Assembly (NCBI RefSeq): GCF_004138125.1 | Contig: NZ_RXHS01000007.1 | Location: 184,706 to 248,705, forward strand | Length of the DNA: 64,000 nt | Direction of reading: 5' to 3' | Origin: Seramator thermalis | GTDB taxonomy: Bacteria; Bacteroidota; Bacteroidia; Bacteroidales; Dysgonomonadaceae | Shown: positions 46,960-55,605 of the stretch, piece by piece | How positions within the stretch are numbered: the first letter of the stretch is position 1 | How the letters are laid out: each line of letters opens with the position of its first letter | Program-made: the position numbers and the translations under genes | The notes under the pieces: generated by a model | The model's input: the letters and a program-made list of their open reading frames with translations, nothing else | What the model was told of the DNA's origin: nothing | The model's database searches: none

Positions 46960-49053
46960 ATGGGAAACTTGCCTTATAAATATTTCAAACGTGATATCAG
47001 TTGGTTATCGTTTAATTATCGAGTGCTACTCGAAGCCAAAAACGAATCTCTTCCCGTATATGAGCGCATAAAATTTCTTGCCATTTATTCTTCGAATCTC
47101 GAAGAGTTTTATAAAGTGCGTGTCGCCGGTTATCACAGTTCTTTAATTCACAGCATCAAGCGCGATGAAACGGTGGAAGAAGCTCTACAAACACTTATCG
47201 AGATAAACAACGAAGTTACCGCGCAGGAACAGGAATACGATCATATTTTTCACGATATGATTCTTCCGGAATTGAAGCGCAATCATATCATACTGCACCT
47301 TTCGCACGAACCGCTTCCTTTTCACAAGGATTTTGTGGAGAAATATTTCAATGAAGAGGTTTTTCCTTTTTTACAGCCGATGATTATCCAGAAGGACGAT
47401 ATACATTCTTTCATTCAGGACGGACGTATTTACCAGGTAATCAGCTTGCGTAAAAAAAAGAAAAACGGCCTTGTGAGTTTCACCACCCGGCTGACTTATG
47501 CCATTATGAAAATTCCATACACGCGTCTGCCCCGTTTTGTAGAATTGCCGGAGTATGAGGGTAATCATTATATCATGTTTATCGACGATATCATCAAAGC
47601 CAATCTCAAGAGTGTATTTCCCGGTTACGAAATTTTGGATTGTTACAGCATAAAGATTTCGCGCGATGCCGATTTCACGCTCGATGAAGACGATCAGGAA
47701 AATATCGCGGAAGAAATTTTGAGTAAAGTACGCAAACGCAAAATCGGTGCAGTAACTCGTTTTCAATATGATCGGGACATGCCCGAATATTTTCTGAAAT
47801 ATTTGTGCGAAGCCTACGAAATAGAGGAAGAAGAACTTTTGCCTTCGGGGCGATATTTAAACTTGTCGGAATTGGCCGAACTTCCAAATCCGGTTGGCGC
47901 ACCTCTCAAACGATCTTTTCCGCCTCCACTTCGTGTCCCGGAACTCGAATCGAACAATTCGATTCTCAACGTTCTGCGAAGACAGGATGTGCTGATTCAC
48001 TTTCCATATCAGTCTTTCGACTATGTTCTGCGTTTTCTGATGCAGGCAGCTTTTGATCCTAAGGTACAGGAGATCAAAGTTACTCAATATCGTGTGGCCG
48101 AGAATTCGGCTGTGGTCAATAGCTTGATCAGTGCAGCTAAAAACGGCAAGAAAGTTACCGTTTTTGTTGAGCTCAAAGCTCGTTTTGACGAAGAAAACAA
48201 TTATTTCACCGCCGAGCTTATGCATCGGGCGGGTATTAAAATAATTTACAGTCTGCCCGGATTGAAAGTGCATGCCAAGTTGGCTTATGTCCGCAAACGC
48301 AGCAACGATCAGAAGCAGCCATTGAAAGGGTATGCCTATTTGAGTACTGGTAACTTCAACGAAAAAACCGCGCGGATATATTCGGACAAAGGATTGATGA
48401 CTTCCAATCCCGAAATTCTCGAAGATATCGACGAAGTCTTTCGAGTGCTGGAAGGAAAATCGCACACTCGTGATTTTAAGCATTTGCTCGTTGCTCAATT
48501 CAATATGGTGGACGAAATTCTAAGAATGATCGATCGGGAAGTCGAACATGTGAATAATGGGGGTATTGGCCGCATTATTTTGAAAATGAACAGCCTCGAA
48601 GACAAGGAAATGATCAATGCCTTATATCGTGCAAGCGAAGCGGGAGTGCAAATAGATCTGATCATTCGCGGAATATGTTGTCTGGTTCCCAATCAGCCAT
48701 ATAGCCAAAACATCCGAATAACACGCATTGTTGACGGATATTTGGAACATGCTCGTGTATGGTATTTTTATAATAATGGCCAAGAAGCTGTATATCTGGC
48801 ATCTGCCGATTGGATGGAACGAAACTTGCGTCGCCGCATCGAGACTGCATTTCCGATACTTTCGGAATCACTTAAAAAGCAAGTTATCGATATTCTCGAA
48901 ATTCAGTTGAAGGATAATCAAAGTGCCGTTTGGATCGACGAAAACCTGCAAAACGTTTTTAAGCACGACGACAATCCACCTGTCCGGTCGCAGGAAGCTA
49001 TCTACGAATATCTCAAAGAGATTTCCGAGTCACATAGCACCATAATGCGTTGA
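46960..49053 (+). CDS. ppk1: polyphosphate kinase 1
   Basis: PPK1 makes polyphosphate from ATP. The 697-residue protein has FKRDISWLSFNYRVLLEA at the N-terminus, LPRFVELPEYEGNHYIMFIDDII, DVLIHFPYQSFDYVLRFL, the phosphorylated His in LKVHAKLAYV, and STGNFNEKTARIYSDKGL in the C-terminal PLD-like domains. I chose the ATG at 46960 (MGNLPYKYFKRD); the frame extends 60 residues upstream without family similarity and into the neighbouring gene. A TATATTTA box at 46917-46924 may drive it. Confidence 0.95.
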   Translation: MGNLPYKYFKRDISWLSFNYRVLLEAKNESLPVYERIKFLAIYSSNLEEFYKVRVAGYHSSLIHSIKRDETVEEALQTLIEINNEVTAQEQEYDHIFHDMILPELKRNHIILHLSHEPLPFHKDFVEKYFNEEVFPFLQPMIIQKDDIHSFIQDGRIYQVISLRKKKKNGLVSFTTRLTYAIMKIPYTRLPRFVELPEYEGNHYIMFIDDIIKANLKSVFPGYEILDCYSIKISRDADFTLDEDDQENIAEEILSKVRKRKIGAVTRFQYDRDMPEYFLKYLCEAYEIEEEELLPSGRYLNLSELAELPNPVGAPLKRSFPPPLRVPELESNNSILNVLRRQDVLIHFPYQSFDYVLRFLMQAAFDPKVQEIKVTQYRVAENSAVVNSLISAAKNGKKVTVFVELKARFDEENNYFTAELMHRAGIKIIYSLPGLKVHAKLAYVRKRSNDQKQPLKGYAYLSTGNFNEKTARIYSDKGLMTSNPEILEDIDEVFRVLEGKSHTRDFKHLLVAQFNMVDEILRMIDREVEHVNNGGIGRIILKMNSLEDKEMINALYRASEAGVQIDLIIRGICCLVPNQPYSQNIRITRIVDGYLEHARVWYFYNNGQEAVYLASADWMERNLRRRIETAFPILSESLKKQVIDILEIQLKDNQSAVWIDENLQNVFKHDDNPPVRSQEAIYEYLKEISESHSTIMR

Positions 49054-49141
49054 ATAAAGTTGGGGAGTATATATCATTATAAATCAACGCACTATAATCA
49101 ATTTATGATTTTTAATCGAAATCTTTCCGATTATTTAACAT

Positions 49142-49163
49142 ATTATATGTTGCAACATATAAT
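49142..49163. promoter_or_regulatory. 22-bp perfect palindrome, candidate MarR operator
   Basis: The two 11-bp arms ATTATATGTTG and CAACATATAAT are perfect reverse complements with no spacer, and the centre is TTGCAA. This is the size and symmetry of MarR-dimer sites. It covers the -33 position of the promoter for the operon whose last gene is a MarR regulator, so autorepression is likely (inference). Confidence 0.75.
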
Positions 49164-49180
49164 GTATAAACATATCTTTG
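49150..49180 (+). promoter_or_regulatory. promoter of the MarR-controlled operon
   Basis: TTG (49150-49152), 20 bp, TATCTTTG (49173-49180). The -33 TTG is at the centre of the 22-bp palindrome. The first gene's ATG is at 49206. Confidence 0.75.
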
Positions 49181-49205
49181 TGCAGCATTTTAAAAATACA
49201 GCAAT

Positions 49206-49763
49206 ATGATAAAAATAGGAATTATTATTGGGAGTACCCGTCCCGGTCGCAACTCGGAAGCAGTTGCCAAATGGGTGTATCAATTAGCGAGCACACGTAA
49301 GGATGCAGAATTCGAACTTGTAGATATCAAAGATTACAATCTGCCGCTGCTTGACGAGCCTATTCCTGCTTCGATGAATCAGTACATGAACGAGCATACG
49401 AAAAAATGGGCCGAGAAAATTGGTTCGCTCGATGCTTTTATTTTCGTTACACCCGAATACAATCACGCTCCTACCGGAGTATTAAAGAATGCTATCGATT
49501 ATCTTTATGCAGAATGGAACAACAAGGCTGCCGGATTCGTGAGCTACGGTTCGGCCGGAGGTGTTCGTGCTGTTGAGCAATTGCGACAGATTATGGGCGA
49601 AATACAAGTGGCCGATGTGAGAGCTCAGGTTCAGCTTTCCCTCTTTACCGATTTCGAAAATTTTAGTGTTTTCAAACCCGGCGAATATCAGGAAGCTCCG
49701 CTTCATACCATGATCGATCAATTGGTTGCATGGGGAGAAGCATTGAAAACGATCCGAAAATGA
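49206..49763 (+). CDS. NADPH-dependent FMN reductase family protein
   Basis: This 185-residue flavodoxin-fold protein shows the phosphate loop GSTRPGRNSEAVAKWV (about 9-24), TPEYNHAPTGVLKNAIDYLY, and SYGSAGGVRAVEQLR, typical of the ArsH/YhdA/ChrR type quinone and azo reductases. It probably reduces a quinone or supplies reduced flavin; the electrons come from NAD(P)H. It is the first gene of the operon, directly behind the MarR-type palindrome. Its last codon overlaps the next gene's ATG. Confidence 0.9.
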   Translation: MIKIGIIIGSTRPGRNSEAVAKWVYQLASTRKDAEFELVDIKDYNLPLLDEPIPASMNQYMNEHTKKWAEKIGSLDAFIFVTPEYNHAPTGVLKNAIDYLYAEWNNKAAGFVSYGSAGGVRAVEQLRQIMGEIQVADVRAQVQLSLFTDFENFSVFKPGEYQEAPLHTMIDQLVAWGEALKTIRK

Positions 49764-50584
49764 CCATGAATTCATCCGACAAGTTACCCGTATTCTTTAT
49801 TCCGCACGGCGGAGGCCCGTGGAATGTGATGGACGATTCGATGGGCGATCCCGAAGGATATGGGAAGCTGACCGAGTACTTGAAAAAACTTGGACAAGAG
49901 TTCGGGCAGAAAGCCCGTTCTCTGCTAATTATTTCGGCTCATTGGGAAGAACCGCTGCCAACTGTTCATTTCGGGGAAAATCCCGGTATGTATTACGATT
50001 ACTATGGTTTTCCCGAGTTCACTTATCATATTCGATGGGATGCCCCCGGAAATCCCGATTTGGCAGCAGATGTCGATCAGTTGCTGCGGGCATCGGGATT
50101 TAAAACGGCTCACGAAACAGGCCGCGGCTACGATCACGGAACTTTTGTCCCAATGATGGTGGCTTTTCCTCAAGCCAATATTCCGACGGTACAACTTTCG
50201 CTTGTGCAAGGTTTGGATCCCGCCATTCACATAGCCATAGGAAAAGCCTTGGAACCGCTTCGTTCGGAAGATGTTCTGATAATATGCTCCGGCATGAGTT
50301 ATCACAATATGCGCGGTTTTATGGCAGGAGGTAATTATGTAGGAAGAGTTTCGAAACAGTTTGACGATTGGCTTACTGCTGCCATCGAGACCAAAGATAT
50401 TGAAAAACGAAATGAGTTGCTGATTCATTGGAAAGATGCTCCTGCCGCTTTGGAATCGCATCCGCGAAGCGAACATCTCGTTCCTCTATTTGTGGCTGCC
50501 GGTGCTGCAGGCGAAGATTTCGGATATAAGAATTTTTCGGGAACAATAATGGGGGCAACCGTGTCGAGCTTTAAATTTGGATAA
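49760..50584 (+). CDS. DODA/LigB-type extradiol ring-cleavage dioxygenase
   Basis: This 274-residue member of the LigB/4,5-DOPA dioxygenase superfamily shows PVFFIPHGGGPWNVMDD, ISAHWEEP, GYDHGTFVPMMVAFP and VLIICSGMSYHNMRGF. The histidines of the first three segments are the usual Fe(II) or metal ligands and acid/base residues. It may open catechol-type rings, with O2, though related bacterial proteins of this fold also act on zinc-bound substrates. The ATG at 49760 overlaps the previous stop (ATGA); the longer frame to 49730 sits inside the reductase gene. Confidence 0.88.
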   Translation: MTMNSSDKLPVFFIPHGGGPWNVMDDSMGDPEGYGKLTEYLKKLGQEFGQKARSLLIISAHWEEPLPTVHFGENPGMYYDYYGFPEFTYHIRWDAPGNPDLAADVDQLLRASGFKTAHETGRGYDHGTFVPMMVAFPQANIPTVQLSLVQGLDPAIHIAIGKALEPLRSEDVLIICSGMSYHNMRGFMAGGNYVGRVSKQFDDWLTAAIETKDIEKRNELLIHWKDAPAALESHPRSEHLVPLFVAAGAAGEDFGYKNFSGTIMGATVSSFKFG

Positions 50585-50599
50585 ATAAAATCAAAGGTG

Positions 50600-51238
50600 A
50601 TGATGGAAACAAAGACGATTACGATAGAATTTTTTCATGATGTGCTTTGCGCTTGGTGTTATGCATTGTCGCCACGCGTGGAAAGATTGAAAAAAGAGTA
50701 TGGCGACAAGATAGAAGTCGTCCATCGTTCATTTGCATTGGCTCCCGAGCCGGATGGAATTGCACGAATTTTCGGTTCGAAAGAACAGGGAAAAATAGAA
50801 ATATTGGGGCATTGGCGTGCTGCCAACGAAAATGATGACGAACATCGCATTCATGCCGAATTGATGGCCAAGAAGGATTTCGATTATCCATATTCCACTC
50901 CCGGACTGTTGGCTTGTAAAGCTGCAGAATTGCAGGGAGGAAATGCGATGCACGAAAAAATGTTCAACCGCATTCAAAAGGCCCACATGACCGATTGCGA
51001 CAATATAGCCGATTTTGAGGTTCTGAAAAAATGTGCAGCCGACGTTGGACTTGACATTGAGCAATGGGCAAAAGATTTTCGAAGCGATAAGGTAAAACAA
51101 ATGCTCGACGAGGATCTATATCGTGCCTATCAATATGGCGTTAATTCGGTGCCAACGCTCATTGCCAACGGAAAGTATAAACTTAGCGGAGCTCAACGAT
51201 ATGAAACGCTCCTAAGATGGATCGAACAAATAAAATGA
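50600..51238 (+). CDS. DsbA-family (FrnE-like) oxidoreductase with CxxC
   Basis: This protein of about 212 residues has a thioredoxin fold with an inserted helical domain. It has FFHDVLCAWCYALSPRVERL with a CxxC active site (CAWC) and GVNSVPTLIANGKYKLSGAQ with the cis-Pro loop near the end. FrnE-like proteins are cytoplasmic thiol oxidoreductases of polyketide and stress pathways; this one lacks a signal peptide. The start is the ATG at 50600 (a GTG just before and another ATG at 50603 are alternatives). Confidence 0.85.
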   Translation: MMETKTITIEFFHDVLCAWCYALSPRVERLKKEYGDKIEVVHRSFALAPEPDGIARIFGSKEQGKIEILGHWRAANENDDEHRIHAELMAKKDFDYPYSTPGLLACKAAELQGGNAMHEKMFNRIQKAHMTDCDNIADFEVLKKCAADVGLDIEQWAKDFRSDKVKQMLDEDLYRAYQYGVNSVPTLIANGKYKLSGAQRYETLLRWIEQIK

Positions 51239-51288
51239 ACGTTCCGGGCCGATAAATGTTATAATGCGTATTTTTAATTACGGTGAAT

Positions 51289-52251
51289 ATGAATATTTTA
51301 GTAACATTTAAAACGTTTGGCAATCAAAAAGATTACTTAAAAAACATTTTTAAAGATTCGGCGACTGTCTTTTTTGCTGAGGATTATCGTGAGGAAGATT
51401 TGGGGGATGTTTTTGCAAAATCGGATATACTCTTGTCATGGAATCCGTCTGCAGAAGGAATCGATAAAAATCGCGTTCCTTTGGGCAATATCAAGTTTGT
51501 GCAATTGATGTCGGCGGGATATGATCATGTCCGTCTCGACGATTTTCCCGATGCCTTGCCTATCTCTTGCAACAAAGGAGCCTATGCCGAGCCGATGGCT
51601 GAACATGTTGTGGCAATGATGCTTGGTTTGAGCAAAAGATTGACCGTTTATCACATGGATATGTCCAATGGTCATTTCAAGCAAATGGAAAGTCAAACCA
51701 AATTTATCAAAGGTACAACCGTGGGAATTGTCGGGTTTGGCGCAATCGGGAAAGCTGTGGCAAGATTGTTGTCGCCATTTGGTGTACACGTTTTGGCAAT
51801 CAACACATCGGGAAAGACGGACGAGAAAGTCGATTTCATCGGTACACTTTCCGATTTGGATTATGTCCTCAAAAACTCCGATACACTCGTGCTGACGATT
51901 GCTCTAAACGAGCATACAAAAGGATTGATAAACCGACAAAAATTGGAATTGATGAAAAACGATGCCGTTTTGGTGAATGTTGCGCGAGGCGATATCATCG
52001 ACGAAAAATCGTTGTACGAACATTTGAAATCGCATCCCGATTTTTATGCCGGAATCGATGCCTGGTGGATTGAACCATTTAAATATCAAAAGTTCGAGTT
52101 GCATTATCCTTTCTTCGAATTGCACAACTTGCTGGGTTCACCCCACAATTCGGCACTCGTTTACAATGCCATGTTGATGGGCACAGAACATGCCGTGCAA
52201 AATATTTTCAGATTTATTCATGGCGAAAAGCCCGAAGGACTTATTCGCTGA
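51289..52251 (+). CDS. D-isomer 2-hydroxyacid dehydrogenase family protein
   Basis: This 320-residue NAD(P)-dependent dehydrogenase has FVQLMSAGYDHVRLDDFPD, AYAEPMAEHVVAMMLGLSKR, the Rossmann motif VGIVGFGAIGKAVARLL, the substrate Arg in NVARGDIIDEKSLY, a Glu in DAWWIEPF, and a catalytic-type His in GSPHNSALV. It interconverts a 2-keto acid and a 2-hydroxy acid; the substrate is unknown. The ATG at 51289 is preferred to the GTG at 51283. It is in the MarR-controlled operon after a 50-bp gap. Confidence 0.85.
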   Translation: MNILVTFKTFGNQKDYLKNIFKDSATVFFAEDYREEDLGDVFAKSDILLSWNPSAEGIDKNRVPLGNIKFVQLMSAGYDHVRLDDFPDALPISCNKGAYAEPMAEHVVAMMLGLSKRLTVYHMDMSNGHFKQMESQTKFIKGTTVGIVGFGAIGKAVARLLSPFGVHVLAINTSGKTDEKVDFIGTLSDLDYVLKNSDTLVLTIALNEHTKGLINRQKLELMKNDAVLVNVARGDIIDEKSLYEHLKSHPDFYAGIDAWWIEPFKYQKFELHYPFFELHNLLGSPHNSALVYNAMLMGTEHAVQNIFRFIHGEKPEGLIR

Positions 52252-52298
52252 AACCGGATTCTGACAATTAACAGTAAACATTTAAAATTTCAAGAATA

Positions 52299-53033
52299 AT
52301 GACTACCCAACAACCCACAGACTTCAAAATCAAGGTCGAAATTTGGAGCGATGTCGTTTGCCCATTTTGCTATATCGGCAAACGGAAATTTGAACGTGCA
52401 TTGAACAATTTTTCCTTTAAAGATCGGGTGGAAACAGAGTGGAAAAGTTTTCAACTCGATCCTTATGCCGTAACCGATCCGAAAAAGTCGTCGCTACAAC
52501 ATTTAGCCGAAAGCAAAGGAATGTCGGCCGATCAGGCTGCTCAGTCCATTTCATTCATAACCAACATGGCCAAACAGGTCGGGTTGGAATATCATCTGGA
52601 TAAAACCCCGGTCGTAAATACATTCAAAGCCCATCGATTGCTGCATTTAGCAAAAAAATACGGGAAACAGAACGAAATGGAGGAAGCGCTTTTCGATGCC
52701 TATTTTACGCAAGGGAAAAATATCGACGATGATGCGACATTGCTTCAATTGGCCTCGAGTATAGGATTGGACGATAAGGAAACGACAAACGTTCTGACGA
52801 CCAATGCATTTGGAGATGATGTAAAGAACGATATTCGTCGAGCTCAACAATTGGGAATTCACGGAGTTCCGTTTTTTCTGATCGATCAAAAATTTGCCGT
52901 TTCGGGTGCACAAGACGAATCTGTTTTTCTCAAAGCGTTAAATAAAGCACTCGAAGAGCATCAAAAATCGGATCTGATCGAATTCAACGGTGATGATGCC
53001 GGCGTATGCGGTCCGGAAGGATGTGCTATCTAA
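52299..53033 (+). CDS. DsbA-family FrnE-like oxidoreductase with CPFC
   Basis: This 244-residue DsbA-family protein has VEIWSDVVCPFCYIGKRKFERAL (CxxC = CPFC), HRLLHLAKKYGKQNEMEEALFDAYFTQGKN and GIHGVPFFLIDQKFAVSGAQ (cis-Pro), ending in a small Cys-containing tail VCGPEGCAI. It is the second thiol oxidoreductase in this operon and differs from the first by sequence and length. No signal peptide is visible, so it acts in the cytoplasm. Fifteen-base-scale gaps on both sides support cotranscription. Confidence 0.9.
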   Translation: MTTQQPTDFKIKVEIWSDVVCPFCYIGKRKFERALNNFSFKDRVETEWKSFQLDPYAVTDPKKSSLQHLAESKGMSADQAAQSISFITNMAKQVGLEYHLDKTPVVNTFKAHRLLHLAKKYGKQNEMEEALFDAYFTQGKNIDDDATLLQLASSIGLDDKETTNVLTTNAFGDDVKNDIRRAQQLGIHGVPFFLIDQKFAVSGAQDESVFLKALNKALEEHQKSDLIEFNGDDAGVCGPEGCAI

Positions 53034-53070
53034 ACTTATCAAATACAACATTTTAAAAATCAAATTAACA

Positions 53071-54150
53071 ATGAAAGCAGCAGTATTATATGAATTGGGG
53101 AAGCCCCTTCGCATAGAAGAGGTTCCTGTTCCCGAATTAAGGGACGAAGATGTACTTGTGAAAGTGGAAGCGACTTTTGTGGCGCCATCAATGAAAGATA
53201 TTGTCAATCCCGGCGGATTTTTTATTCGTCCCACGTTACCTGCGATTTTGGGATCGGATGCTATTGGCACTGTTTCAAAACTCGGTAAGCACGTAAAAGG
53301 CCTTTCCGAAGGTCAGAAGGTTTGGGTCAATTCGATGTTGTATTATCCCAATGACGAATACGCACTGAAGGGTAGGGAAGGATTGAGCGATTCGATGGCA
53401 TTTCAGGGAATGTTTACGTTCAATCCCAACAATGTGGCGTTGATGGACGAATATCAAGGTGGTTTTGCCGAGTATATCAAGGCACCGTCTTATAATATTG
53501 TGCCGCTACCCGATGATTTTGCCACGGAACAGGCCGTACGTCTGGGTTATCTCGGCACCGCCTATCGCGGGTTGAAAAGAGCCGGTGTGCATTATGGATC
53601 GACCGTAATTATCAACGGAGCTACGGGCACTGTCGGAACCGGTGCCGTATTGTTGGCACTGGCAATGGGCGCGATCAAGGTGATTGCGGTTGCCAATAAA
53701 AAAGATCGGTTGGAAAAGCTCAAACAAATAGACCCTTTGCATATCGACACGATTTCGCTTCAGGATGGCGAAGTTACGCCCCGGATCATGCAGCTTACGG
53801 GAGGAAAAGGCGCCGATGCCCTTGTGGATTGTCTTTCTTATGTCGACACCAAATCCACTCAGCAATGTATTTTCGGCGTTAAGCGAGGCGGGACAATTGT
53901 TTGTTTGGGTGGCGCAACGGGTGATCTGACTATTCCTTATGGTTATTTGTTGGGTACCGAAATTTCGCTTACGGGATCCATTTGGTTCCATTCCTATGAA
54001 GCTGCCGAAATGGTAAATATGGCCACTGCCGGTCGCTTGAACTTGAATGTGTTCGAGGTAAGATCGTTTTCGTTGGAGCAAATCAACGATGCCATCGATT
54101 TTGCCGGCTCGCGCGTAGGAGGGTTGACAACAACGATGGTAAAATTGTAG
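53071..54150 (+). CDS. zinc-free MDR alcohol/quinone dehydrogenase
   Basis: This 359-residue medium-chain dehydrogenase/reductase has the GroES-like N-terminus with ILGSDAIGTVSKLGKHVKGLSEGQKVWV and the nucleotide motif IINGATGTVGTGAVLLALAMGA. The catalytic Cys/His zinc ligands of alcohol dehydrogenases are missing, as in quinone oxidoreductases, so NAD(P)H-dependent reduction of a quinone or enone is plausible. The ATG at 53071 (MKAAVLYELGKPLRI) is preferred; the frame runs back to 52990, inside the previous gene. Confidence 0.85.
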   Translation: MKAAVLYELGKPLRIEEVPVPELRDEDVLVKVEATFVAPSMKDIVNPGGFFIRPTLPAILGSDAIGTVSKLGKHVKGLSEGQKVWVNSMLYYPNDEYALKGREGLSDSMAFQGMFTFNPNNVALMDEYQGGFAEYIKAPSYNIVPLPDDFATEQAVRLGYLGTAYRGLKRAGVHYGSTVIINGATGTVGTGAVLLALAMGAIKVIAVANKKDRLEKLKQIDPLHIDTISLQDGEVTPRIMQLTGGKGADALVDCLSYVDTKSTQQCIFGVKRGGTIVCLGGATGDLTIPYGYLLGTEISLTGSIWFHSYEAAEMVNMATAGRLNLNVFEVRSFSLEQINDAIDFAGSRVGGLTTTMVKL

Positions 54151-54213
54151 TTGACAACCAAATATTCGATTTAATCGTTATTAATTATATTAATTATTAA
54201 AACAAATACGACA

Positions 54214-55041
54214 ATGAAAATGAAAAAGAATTTAATGACAACACTGCTTACCGGTACATTTTTTGTGTCGAGTATGTTCGCAGGCCAATATGCAATGGCA
54301 AAGGATGAAGCCCTGAAAAGTAAGGAAATTACCTATACTGTAGGCAATCAAAATTTCAAAGGCTATATTGCCTGGAAGGAAGACGGAAAAGCCGTAAAAC
54401 CCGGTATTCTGGTTGTCCACGAATGGTGGGGTTTGAACGATTATGCAAAAATGCGTGCCGATATGCTGGCCGATTTGGGCTATGTAGCAATGGCCGTCGA
54501 TATGTTTGGCGATGGCAAAGTATATGAAACGGCTACAGAAGCTCAAAATGCCGCAGGGTATATCTTTTCCCATCCCGATTTGTTGAAAGAAAGAATTACC
54601 AAAGCTTACGATATCCTCACGTCACAAGATAATGTCGATAAACAACATATCGGAGCAGTCGGTTATTGTTTCGGAGGCACGGTAGCTCTTAACGCAGCGG
54701 CGATGGGATTACCTCTCGATGTAGTGGCAAGTTTTCATGGAGGCTTAACAGGTTTCAAGGCAAGTGAAATGATGAAAAACACGAAAGTGTTGATCTGTAA
54801 TGGTGCGGCCGATGCTTTCGTGCCACAGGCCGATATTGACAATTTCAAAAGCGAAATGGCCAAATATAATATCGTTTACGAATTTAAAAACTACGAAGGA
54901 GCAACCCACGCTTTCACGAACAAATATTCAACCGAAGCCGGCAAAAAATTCAATATGCCCATTGCATACAACGAGGCAGCCGACAAAGCTTCATGGCAGG
55001 ATATGATTTCGTTCTTTGCAAAGTATTTTCCTGCAAAATAA
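54214..55041 (+). CDS. dienelactone hydrolase family protein, exported
   Basis: This 275-residue alpha/beta hydrolase has a signal peptide (about 1-29, MKMKKNLMTTLLTGTFFVSSM ending AMA) and the DLH marks VHEWWGLNDYAKMRADMLADLG, GYCFGGTVALNAA (nucleophile Cys in GYCFGG) and GATHAFTNK (His), with Asp in GAADAFV. Family members open lactones formed in catechol degradation. Export to the periplasm, while its neighbours are cytoplasmic, is unusual for a shared pathway. It sits 63 bp after the MDR gene. Confidence 0.88.
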   Translation: MKMKKNLMTTLLTGTFFVSSMFAGQYAMAKDEALKSKEITYTVGNQNFKGYIAWKEDGKAVKPGILVVHEWWGLNDYAKMRADMLADLGYVAMAVDMFGDGKVYETATEAQNAAGYIFSHPDLLKERITKAYDILTSQDNVDKQHIGAVGYCFGGTVALNAAAMGLPLDVVASFHGGLTGFKASEMMKNTKVLICNGAADAFVPQADIDNFKSEMAKYNIVYEFKNYEGATHAFTNKYSTEAGKKFNMPIAYNEAADKASWQDMISFFAKYFPAK

Positions 55042-55068
55042 CATCCGATCTTTTTTAAACATTTTGTC

Positions 55069-55521
55069 ATGAGCATCGAACAGGAAATACACGGACGTTT
55101 TCGAAATCCTTATCACAAAGGACTGATCAACCTCATATACACTGCGAAACAAGTGAGTTACGAATTTATGCAGTCGCTTAAAAAGCATGATATGACCGAC
55201 CAGCAATACAATGTGTTGCGCGTGTTGAGAGGTTATCGCGACAAAGGACCGCAAAATATCGGATTCATCAAGGAGCACATGCTCGACAAGCAATCCGATA
55301 TGAGTAGAATTATCGACAGACTTTATGAGAAGGGAATGGTCAGTCGTGAGGAAAATCCTGAAGACAGACGCCAAAAACTTGTCGAAATTACCGATAAGGG
55401 ATTGAAACTGCTCGATGAAATGTTTGATTGCGAAAAATCGAGCGATAGACTGTTGTCGAATCTTTCGCTCGAGGAAATTGACCAACTCAACAAATTACTG
55501 GATAAAGTCAGAGAAAAGTAG
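55069..55521 (+). CDS. MarR-family transcriptional regulator
   Basis: This 150-residue winged-helix regulator shows LTDQQYNVLRVL-like MTDQQYNVLRVLRGY, IGFIKEHMLDKQSDMSRIIDRL and VSREENPEDRRQKLVEITDKG, the recognition helix and wing region of MarR. It has one cysteine (FDCEKSS, about residue 119) and lacks the N-terminal cysteine of YodB-type thiol sensors. Ligand is unknown. As the last gene it probably represses the whole operon through the palindrome at 49142-49163. The spacing to the hydrolase gene is 27 bp. Confidence 0.93.
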   Translation: MSIEQEIHGRFRNPYHKGLINLIYTAKQVSYEFMQSLKKHDMTDQQYNVLRVLRGYRDKGPQNIGFIKEHMLDKQSDMSRIIDRLYEKGMVSREENPEDRRQKLVEITDKGLKLLDEMFDCEKSSDRLLSNLSLEEIDQLNKLLDKVREK

Positions 55522-55544
55522 GTTAGTTACTTCTACAGCAATGA

Positions 55545-55584
55545 AAAAAACCGCATCCCGAATAAACTTGAGATGCGGTTTTTT
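55545..55584. terminator. bidirectional terminator after the MarR operon
   Basis: The stem AAAAACCGCATC / GATGCGGTTTTT has a 14-nt loop, with A-rich and T-rich flanks. It stands between the operon and the convergent GH3 gene. Confidence 0.9.
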
Positions 55585-55605
55585 CGTGTTACGGTCTTGT
55601 TATGT

